DNA from: Candidatus Hydrogenedentota bacterium | GTDB taxonomy: Bacteria; Hydrogenedentota; Hydrogenedentia; Hydrogenedentales; SLHB01 | Direction of reading: 5' to 3' | NCBI GenBank assembly: GCA_016209895.1 | Contig: JACQVH010000077.1 | Span: 1-45,433 of the forward strand | Length of the DNA: 45,433 nt | Shown here: one piece after another, positions 18,198-24,026 of the stretch | How the letters are laid out: each line of letters starts with the position of its first letter | How positions within the stretch are numbered: position 1 is the first letter of the stretch | Program-made: the position numbers and the translations under genes | Notes under the pieces: model-generated | The model's database searches: none | What the model was told of the DNA's origin: nothing | Seen by the model: the letters and a program-made list of their open reading frames with translations, nothing else

Positions 18198-19505
18198 ATG
18201 CTTAGACGCGGGGGTAAAATAATCGCGTGGCTGCTTATTGCAGCGCTGTGGGTGGTTTCCGGCTGTTCGGTGAGCGACGCCGGAGACCGCATGGTGCTCC
18301 GTTTTAATTTCTGGGGTACTTTTCGCGATCTCGAGTTCTGGAAAACGGTGGTCGCCGATTTCGAGGCCGCCAATCCTGACATCAAGATTAGGTTGGAGTA
18401 CATCACCGGCGACTACGGTTTCAAACTGCCGCTGCTGATGGTGAGCAATACGGCCGCCGATATCATCCTGATGGACGACGAACTATATCCGGCCTATGCG
18501 GCACGCGGGTATTTAGAGGATTTGGCGCCCTACATTGAACGGGACCGATCGGGTCTCGGACTCGACGAGTTCCTCCCAACGTCTCTGCAAAGTTTCACCT
18601 ATCGCGGCCTCGTAGCGGCCCTGCCCTGGGACGGATTCGCCGTGCTCATCTTCTATAACAAGGACCTGTTCGACCGCGAGGGCATTCCCTATCCGTCGAA
18701 CGACTGGACCTGGCAGGAGTACCGCGAAATCGCCAAACGACTGACCAAAGACCTCGACGGCGACGGGCGCGTGGACCAGTACGGCTCGTTAATCAACTTC
18801 GGCTGGCTCGACGTCGAGCCGATTGTCTGGAGTTATGGGGCCGATATCCTGAACGAAGACCGGACCCGCTTCGCTATGAACTCGCCCCGCGCGTTGGAAG
18901 CTCTCAATTTTATCTACGACATAAAGTACAAAGACCATTCCGTAGCCTGGATTGGCGAAATGGAAGGTATGCTCGGCGACGTGCAACTGTTGACTGGGCG
19001 AGTGGGGATGACACCGGCGGGTCTGTTCCTGATGATGACGCTGGTGACCCATGAGCACGAGGGCATGCGTTGGGGCGTCGCGCACATGCCCGTGGGTCCG
19101 TACGGTGACCGCCACACGCGCGTCTCCTGGGACGGCATCGCGATCAACAAGAGTACGCCCTACAAGGAAGAGGCTTGGCGGTTCATCAAATACGTGTTGA
19201 GTGAACCGGCGCAGAAGCTGGTCGGCGAAATGGGCCGCGCGCTGCCTGTCCGGCGGGATTTTGCGCTGAAGTATTTCGTGAAACCGGACACCGAGGCGGA
19301 AGAAGAACGCGCGCTCGAAGCGACCGAGTACGGCAAGCTAACGCCGATCACGCCGAAATACATGGAACTCCGCGAGGCAATGAATATGGAGTTCGATATG
19401 CTCAATATCGGCAAAATCACCCCGAAAGAAGCGTTGGACCGAATGGAACCGAAAGTGGATGAAGTGTTGCGGAAGGAATTGGCCAAATGGGGCCGGCACG
19501 AGTAG
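18198..19505 (+). CDS. Sugar ABC transporter substrate-binding lipoprotein
   Basis: Extracytoplasmic solute-binding protein of the carbohydrate uptake (CUT1/MalE-like) class, 435 aa from ATG 18198. It has a lipoprotein signal KIIAWLLIAALWVVSGC with lipobox Cys at residue 23, so it is membrane-tethered. The mature start VLRFNFWGTFRDLEFWKTVVADFEAANP is the standard opening of this family. Later marks are DGFAVLIFYNKDLFDREGIPYP, DLDGDGRVDQYGS and KEEAWRFIKYVLSEPAQKLV. A TTG at 18174 could extend it by eight residues, but the ATG gives a cleaner signal peptide. Two permeases follow after an 81-nt hairpin. The sugar is unknown; heparinase and oxidoreductase neighbours suggest a breakdown product of an acidic or amino-sugar polymer (inference). 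Confidence 0.9.
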   Translation: MLRRGGKIIAWLLIAALWVVSGCSVSDAGDRMVLRFNFWGTFRDLEFWKTVVADFEAANPDIKIRLEYITGDYGFKLPLLMVSNTAADIILMDDELYPAYAARGYLEDLAPYIERDRSGLGLDEFLPTSLQSFTYRGLVAALPWDGFAVLIFYNKDLFDREGIPYPSNDWTWQEYREIAKRLTKDLDGDGRVDQYGSLINFGWLDVEPIVWSYGADILNEDRTRFAMNSPRALEALNFIYDIKYKDHSVAWIGEMEGMLGDVQLLTGRVGMTPAGLFLMMTLVTHEHEGMRWGVAHMPVGPYGDRHTRVSWDGIAINKSTPYKEEAWRFIKYVLSEPAQKLVGEMGRALPVRRDFALKYFVKPDTEAEEERALEATEYGKLTPITPKYMELREAMNMEFDMLNIGKITPKEALDRMEPKVDEVLRKELAKWGRHE

Positions 19506-19529
19506 AAGTAACGCGATGCCTTCCCCACC

Positions 19530-19610
19530 TGTCATGCTGAGCGACGTCGAAGCATCTCTTATACCCAACACTTCGGTGTATGAGATTCTTCGCTTGCGCT
19601 CAGAATGACA
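19530..19610. repeat. 81-nt hairpin repeat between binding protein and permease
   Basis: Two 29-nt arms, 19530-19558 (starting TGTCATGCTGAGCG) and 19582-19610 (ending CGCTCAGAATGACA), are imperfect inverted copies: they share TGTCAT-N-CTGAGCG at the tip, plus GAAG and ATCTC nearer the loop. A small ACAC-TTCG-GTGT stem-loop sits between them. Similar TGTCATxCTGAGC palindromes are widespread intergenic elements in environmental bacteria (established, from memory). Within an operon such a fold can protect upstream mRNA or dampen downstream expression. Confidence 0.8.
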
Positions 19611-19693
19611 AAAGGGAAGAGTCTAAGGTATGCGAGATTCGTCACCGCACTTAGAGTTACCGCGAGGCGCGTGGAGAATGCAAGGACCGGCGT

Positions 19694-20680
19694 GTGAAGA
19701 GGACCATTGAAGAAATTCGACACACGTGGCGCAGTCGCATGGCGCGTTCCGAGGCTATTCAAGGCGTGCTGTTTGCCTCGCCTTGGATGCTCGGCTTGTG
19801 TCTGTTCACGGCCTTTCCCATCGGCTATAGCGTCCTGCTGAGCTTCAGCGACTGGGACCCGTACGACCCCATCGCCCACCGGACCTTTGTTGGTCTCGAT
19901 AATTACCTGCGTGCGCTGACCGGCGACCCGCTGGTTTGGAAGGCTCTCGGCAATACCTTCTTCTACGCAATTCTCGCCATACCGCTGGGATTGTGTACCT
20001 CGCTGGGACTGGCCTTGCTGCTGAATCAGAAACTACGCGGCATTACCGTGTTCCGGACCATCTTCTACATCCCGAGCGTCGTGGGCGGCGTGGCTACCGT
20101 CGTCCTGTGGATGTACATCTTCAATCCGGTATTCGGTCCCCTGAACGGTCTCCTCCGCGCCCTCAACAACTTCTTCGATCAGACCGGCTACTTGGCATTC
20201 ATCACGGTGCCGGAACCGGGCTGGTTCGCCGACCCGGCATGGGCGAAGCCATCGTTGATCATCATGAACCTGTGGACCGCCGGCGGCGCGGGGATGTTGA
20301 TTTTTCTGGCCGGACTGCAAGGCGTGCCCGTCGAGTTGTACGAGGTGGCGGAACTGGACGGCGCCGGGCGCGGCCGCAAATTCTGGAACATCACGTTGCC
20401 CATGCTGACTCCGACGATCTATTTCAACTTCGTGATGGGGCTGATCGGCGCCCTACAGGTGTTCATGCAGGCCCTCGTCATCGCCGGTGAAAAAGGCGGC
20501 TACGACAACTCGTTGCTCTTCTACGTGTTGTATCTGTATCGCAAGGCCTTCATCGAATACGAGATGGGCTACGCCTCCGCGCTGGCGTGGATTCTGTTCG
20601 TGATCATCCTGACCCTCACGATGGCTGTGGTGCGTTCCAGCAGGACGTGGGTCTACTACGAAGGGGAGCGAAAAGCGTGA
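19694..20680 (+). CDS. Sugar ABC transporter permease, MalF/UgpA type
   Basis: Inner-membrane permease (328 aa) of a carbohydrate ABC importer. About six membrane helices are visible, the first in GVLFASPWMLGLCLFTAFPIGYSVLLSFSDW, a sequence typical of MalF/UgpA proteins. The cytoplasmic EAA loop that touches the ATPase is YEVAELDGAGRGRKFWNITLPMLTPT (residues ~217-242). GTG 19694 follows an AAGGA by seven bases; ATG 19739 is an alternative that would remove a 15-residue basic N-terminus. It overlaps the second permease by four bases. No ATPase is encoded in this operon, so a shared MsmK/UgpC-like ATPase elsewhere must energise it. Confidence 0.93.
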   Translation: MKRTIEEIRHTWRSRMARSEAIQGVLFASPWMLGLCLFTAFPIGYSVLLSFSDWDPYDPIAHRTFVGLDNYLRALTGDPLVWKALGNTFFYAILAIPLGLCTSLGLALLLNQKLRGITVFRTIFYIPSVVGGVATVVLWMYIFNPVFGPLNGLLRALNNFFDQTGYLAFITVPEPGWFADPAWAKPSLIIMNLWTAGGAGMLIFLAGLQGVPVELYEVAELDGAGRGRKFWNITLPMLTPTIYFNFVMGLIGALQVFMQALVIAGEKGGYDNSLLFYVLYLYRKAFIEYEMGYASALAWILFVIILTLTMAVVRSSRTWVYYEGERKA

Positions 20681-21543
20681 CGACCGAATCGGCAGCGATC
20701 ACCGGCAGCATGACGGTCACGCGGCGCGTCGAACGCGCACTTGGCTACCTCACGCTCCTTTTCCTTGCGTTCCTCTTCATGGTGCCGTTCTTCATCACGC
20801 TGAGCGACAGCCTCAAGAACTTCCTGGAAATCTGGCACCTTCCCCGCATCTGGATACCCAAGCACCCGCGCTGGTCCAATTTCGTGGACATCTTCACCGT
20901 ATTGCCGTTCCACCAGTTCTTCATCAACACGTTCTGCATCACGCTCCTGGCGCTGTTCGGCCAAGTGACCAGCGCCTGCTTCGTCGCTTACAGCTTCGCG
21001 CGCATGCGCTGGCCCCTGCGCGACTTTGCCTTCATCGTGCTGCTCAGCACCCTGATGCTTCCCGGTCAAGTCACGATGATTCCCGTCTTCCTCATGTTCA
21101 ACAAGCTGGGCTGGGTGAATACCTGGCTGCCGCTGATCGTCCCCGCCTATTTCGGCGGCGGCGTGTTCAATATCTTCCTCCTGCGGGAGTTCTTCAAGAC
21201 CATCCCGCTCGCCCTCGAAGACGCCGCCAAAATGGACGGCTGCTCGCACCTCCGCATCCTCTCGACGATCATGGTGCCGCTCTCGAAGCCCGCCTTGACC
21301 ACCATCTGCGTCCTCGGTTTCATCGCCCACTGGAACGAATTCATGGGCCCGCTCATCTACCTCTCCGACTACTCGAAGTATCCCATCTCCCTCGGCATCC
21401 GCATGTTCAAAGACGCCGAGACCATGGACCCGCACTACGTTATGGCCGCCAGCCTCGTCGCCCTCGTACCCGTCCTCATCCTCTTCTTCTCCGCCCAACG
21501 CTACTTCGTCCAGGGTATAGTGCTGTCCGGGATAAAAGGGTGA
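20677..21543 (+). CDS. Sugar ABC transporter permease, MalG/UgpE type
   Basis: Second permease (288 aa) of the importer. I start it at GTG 20677, which overlaps the previous TGA as GTGA and has GGGGAG eight bases upstream; the frame stays open 30 codons further but inside the first permease. Six helices are visible, from LGYLTLLFLAFLFMVPFFITLSDSLK to SLVALVPVLILFFSAQRYFVQGI. The EAA loop is LEDAAKMDGCSHLRILSTIMVPLSKPALT. The ending, QGIVLSGIKG, is the usual MalG-type tail. Last gene of the uptake operon. Confidence 0.93.
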   Translation: MTTESAAITGSMTVTRRVERALGYLTLLFLAFLFMVPFFITLSDSLKNFLEIWHLPRIWIPKHPRWSNFVDIFTVLPFHQFFINTFCITLLALFGQVTSACFVAYSFARMRWPLRDFAFIVLLSTLMLPGQVTMIPVFLMFNKLGWVNTWLPLIVPAYFGGGVFNIFLLREFFKTIPLALEDAAKMDGCSHLRILSTIMVPLSKPALTTICVLGFIAHWNEFMGPLIYLSDYSKYPISLGIRMFKDAETMDPHYVMAASLVALVPVLILFFSAQRYFVQGIVLSGIKG

Positions 21544-21642
21544 ATGTAGGAATGGTGCTTGCTCGGACGTATGGGTTGCGGGCCGGCCACAGACCGGCGT
21601 GTGGCGCTACCGCGGATGGGCGCAACAAACTTGGGGCGCTGT

Positions 21643-21651
21643 TGGTATAAT
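21643..21651 (+). promoter_or_regulatory. Extended -10 promoter ahead of the antitoxin-like gene
   Basis: TGGTATAAT is a perfect -10 hexamer (21646-21651) with the TGn extension that can replace a -35. No good -35 lies at the right distance. The same TGGTATAAT precedes the small zinc-ribbon gene at 38773, so it may be a recurring promoter type in this genome. Confidence 0.42.
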
Positions 21652-21696
21652 CAAGTTATGCGGTCTTCAGTTTCGGTAGTTGAGAAGGAGATCATA

Positions 21697-21720
21697 GTGC
21701 CTGCTCCAAGAGATTCTTGA
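21697..21720 (+). CDS. Possible 7-codon leader ORF before the antitoxin-like gene
   Basis: GTG 21697 sits seven bases behind a strong AAGGAG (21685-21690) and opens a seven-residue frame (MPAPRDS) ending in TGA at 21718-21720. Its stop overlaps TTG 21717, in frame with the antitoxin. The antitoxin itself has no comparable ribosome site, so ribosomes may load here and restart downstream. It could equally be a frameshifted scrap of a longer N-terminus. Confidence 0.3.
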   Translation: MPAPRDS

Positions 21721-21725
21721 ACTCT

Positions 21726-21947
21726 ATGACTTTGAGCATTGAGATTCCGATCGAGGTGAAGCGGCGAGCCGAGGAGGTCGCCGCTGCCCGTGGTCTTTCC
21801 TTAAGTGACCTTATTCTCGAAGCCTTGCAAGGGATAATGGTGGACGCCAACGATCCACTTTTTACGGACGACGAGACTTACCAGGGCAACGCTCCGCGCG
21901 ACCTCAGCCTCAATCACGATACTTACCTTTGCGAGGAGGGATCGTGA
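21726..21947 (+). CDS. Small antitoxin-like protein (VapB/RHH style)
   Basis: A 73-residue protein, MTLSIEIPIEVKRRAEEVAA onward. The opening, a short strand followed by two helices (EVKRRAEEVAAARGLSLSDLILEALQ), matches the ribbon-helix-helix antitoxin pattern: the strand pairs in a dimer to contact DNA. The acidic, polar C-terminal half (VDANDPLFTDDETYQGNAPRD) would be the toxin-binding part. Its stop overlaps by four bases the start of a PIN-like frame, the standard antitoxin-toxin arrangement. The start could also be TTG 21717. The partner toxin is truncated, so the antitoxin now lacks a full partner nearby. Family assignment rests on pattern, not an alignment. Confidence 0.6.
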   Translation: MTLSIEIPIEVKRRAEEVAAARGLSLSDLILEALQGIMVDANDPLFTDDETYQGNAPRDLSLNHDTYLCEEGS

Positions 21948-22021
21948 TTTTCGTTGATACGGGCGGGTTCCTGGTCCGCTACGTGAAAAGCGACCGGTTC
22001 CTACTTGTCGAGAACGCCTAA
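21944..22021 (+). pseudogene. PIN-domain (VapC-like) toxin fragment
   Basis: GTG 21944 overlaps the antitoxin stop (GTGA), behind AGGAGGG. It encodes MIFVDTGGFLVRYVKSDRF, closely like the first strand and helix of PIN ribonucleases, including the first metal-binding Asp (residue 5). After about 20 codons the frame leaves this pattern and stops at 22019-22021. The normal ~130-residue toxin, with its other acidic residues, is absent. The last codons lie in the antisense of the convergent heparinase gene's 3' end, so the break point is near base 22000. Confidence 0.6.
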
Positions 22022-23854
22022 TTCGGGGGATTCGACTGCGCCCTGGTCCCAGATGGGTGCGAACAGGATGGTGAGCGTCAGTGGGCCGATGGGTGCGTCG
22101 AGGCGGAAGATGAGGCGTTTCACGCCGGCGTTCTTTTTCTCCGGGGGCGGTTGCTCGGCGGATTCGACGGCGAAAGAAGCACCTCTGGGCTCGAGCACGC
22201 GGGCGATCATCTGCCGGCCTTCGAGAAGTAGCGTCGCTGAGCCATCGTCTTGAAGTTTGATTTCGGCGTCGGTCGTCATACCCCATAGAAATGCGCACGG
22301 CTTGCGAATCTCGAACCGGTCTCGCACGACCGCGGCACGGCGGTTATCGGTGAGCGCCACATCTCGGACGGCGTTCGATGCGAAGTCCAGGTAAGCGCTA
22401 GTCAAGTCAATTGTGACGTGCGCTGATTCCGGGCGGCTCGCGAAGTCGAGCACTTTCGCCACGGCTTCGGCGTCCTGATCCTCGCCGCCCAGGATCGGCA
22501 CGTTGTGACTAATCGAGCGATTGCGGTAATACTTCCAGCGTTTGCCGCCTTTCTTTCGATCAAAATAGCCGGGCAGATTGTAGTCGTCCGAACCCAAGTC
22601 GCGGGCCCAACGCGTGCCGAGCGCATCGAGTTCGAAATTGCCGAGGTCCAGATGCCCATGGTTGACCTGGTTGTATCCGGCCTTGACGCCGACGAAAAGC
22701 GCGTTCGGGTCGTCCCACGCGCTCCGCATGACGACGATGTCCACCGGACTGCGAAACCAGCGATCAAGATCGCGTGCAGCGCCGGGTGCGCCGGAAGGCG
22801 GCGTGTACCAAACGACATGGCCGGCGTCGGCGGCAGATTTTTCGAGCACGGCGTGTTCGGCGTCGCTAATGACGCTACTGCCGTACTTCCGGGCCAACCA
22901 GAACATGCAGGACATGGGCCGCCGCGCAGCGCGTTCCCCGCTGTCGGCATAATTCAGCAGCAGGCCGGTCGGTCCCGTCGTGTAGTCGGGAAAGAGGCCC
23001 GTCACGCGCAGACCCGGAAAATCGGAAAGTCCGAAATCTTTTCCCAAGGCGGTGTCGAGTGCGCATAAACCGAAGGCGGTATACCGGGTCGCGTAATGCC
23101 AATACCCCGGACCTTCCATCCAGGCACCGTCGGGATCGTAAGCATGGAGCGCTTTGGGCAGCGACGCTACCGCACGTGGGATGATGAATCGCGCATACTC
23201 CGGGTCGGTCTCGGCGATGGCCAGCGCTCCGATGAGCATCCCGCTGTTGCAGACCTGGTTCCAATTGAACTCGGACCTGGTCCACCATCCGCCCGTCTTG
23301 TACACACCGATTCCCGGCTTGAGACCTTTCTCAATGAGAGCGGTCTTGACAGTCGCTCGTGTCGCGTCGCTGAGATAGTCGTGCAGCCAATCGTAGCCGA
23401 CGCCGACGGCATGAGACATTTCCGCCGTATCTAAGAAGTGGGAAGGGTTCCAGTCCGGAAACGCGCAGACGGTCAACAGATTCGCTTCCGCCGCCCGCGC
23501 ATACGATTCTTCTCGGAGCCAACGCCACGCCAGCGCAAGCGTATAGACGCGGTCCAGACATTCCCGGCTCACGTGCAACAGGCGCGGGCCGATCAGGCGG
23601 TGCTCGAGCGCCGGTTTGTCGAGCATCTTGTCGGCCCGTTCCTTTACCTGGGCCGCGTATTGCTGCAACGTCGCGTCCTTCTCGTACGCGACCTTCAGTT
23701 CGGCCAAGCCGGCGTCCGTCAGCATCAGTCTCGGATGTTCCGGCCTCAACGTTTCGAGGACGGTCGTTTCGTTTGGTTCAGTTGCGCCGGCCTCGAGCGT
23801 GAGCAAGCCCAAGAGCGCTACGGCTAATGTCATCACCGGTATGAATCCCATCAT
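22001..23854 (-). CDS. Secreted heparinase II/III family polysaccharide lyase
   Basis: Predicted secreted lyase (617 aa). I start it at ATG 23854, which has AGGAG eight bases upstream; a longer frame begins at 23944 without such support. The signal peptide is MGFIPVMTLAVALLGLLTLEAGAT. An alpha-helical toroid domain follows (residues ~35-370), with FNWNQVCNSGMLIGALAIAE and DPDGAWMEGPGYWHYAT typical of the family. The heparinase II/III beta domain starts near 390, marked by NHGHLDLGNFELDALGTRW and the nearby GSDDYNLPGYFD. Such enzymes cleave uronate-containing glycans (heparin-like, alginate-like or ulvan-like) by beta-elimination. The exact polymer cannot be read. It is a single-gene unit that converges on, and slightly overlaps, the truncated PIN frame. 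Confidence 0.87.
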   Translation of the reverse strand: MMGFIPVMTLAVALLGLLTLEAGATEPNETTVLETLRPEHPRLMLTDAGLAELKVAYEKDATLQQYAAQVKERADKMLDKPALEHRLIGPRLLHVSRECLDRVYTLALAWRWLREESYARAAEANLLTVCAFPDWNPSHFLDTAEMSHAVGVGYDWLHDYLSDATRATVKTALIEKGLKPGIGVYKTGGWWTRSEFNWNQVCNSGMLIGALAIAETDPEYARFIIPRAVASLPKALHAYDPDGAWMEGPGYWHYATRYTAFGLCALDTALGKDFGLSDFPGLRVTGLFPDYTTGPTGLLLNYADSGERAARRPMSCMFWLARKYGSSVISDAEHAVLEKSAADAGHVVWYTPPSGAPGAARDLDRWFRSPVDIVVMRSAWDDPNALFVGVKAGYNQVNHGHLDLGNFELDALGTRWARDLGSDDYNLPGYFDRKKGGKRWKYYRNRSISHNVPILGGEDQDAEAVAKVLDFASRPESAHVTIDLTSAYLDFASNAVRDVALTDNRRAAVVRDRFEIRKPCAFLWGMTTDAEIKLQDDGSATLLLEGRQMIARVLEPRGASFAVESAEQPPPEKKNAGVKRLIFRLDAPIGPLTLTILFAPIWDQGAVESPELGVLDK

Positions 23855-23957
23855 TGTTTGTCTCCTCATGACCTGCCCAACCAATCGCGAGACCCTCTCC
23901 GCAAAATGGCATAACGCCAAGAGTTCACCAAGAAAAGCAAGCACCGACCGCGTAGCT

Positions 23958-23987
23958 TTGACACCTCCGCTGGGAGGCGAATATAGT
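23958..23987 (+). promoter_or_regulatory. Promoter of the glycan assembly cluster, with a palindrome in the spacer
   Basis: -35 TTGACA (perfect, 23958-23963), 18-base spacer, -10 TATAGT (23982-23987, five of six). The spacer contains an exact inverted repeat CCTCC-GCTG-GGAGG (23964-23977), well placed for a repressor or MerR-style regulator between the two boxes. Start of transcription near 23994, about 33 bases before the first gene. Confidence 0.58.
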
Positions 23988-24026
23988 CTTTCTTAGACGT
24001 GTCATTCCAAACAGAAGAAGGTCCCA

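Noticed and set aside
20656-21498. 280-codon minus-strand frame opposite the second permease
   Set aside because: Its composition (runs of Glu, Gly, His) is the antisense of hydrophobic codons; the plus-strand permease is unmistakable.
21583-21599. GCCGG-N7-CCGGC hairpin after the sugar importer operon as a terminator
   Set aside because: Short stem and no T-run after it on either strand.
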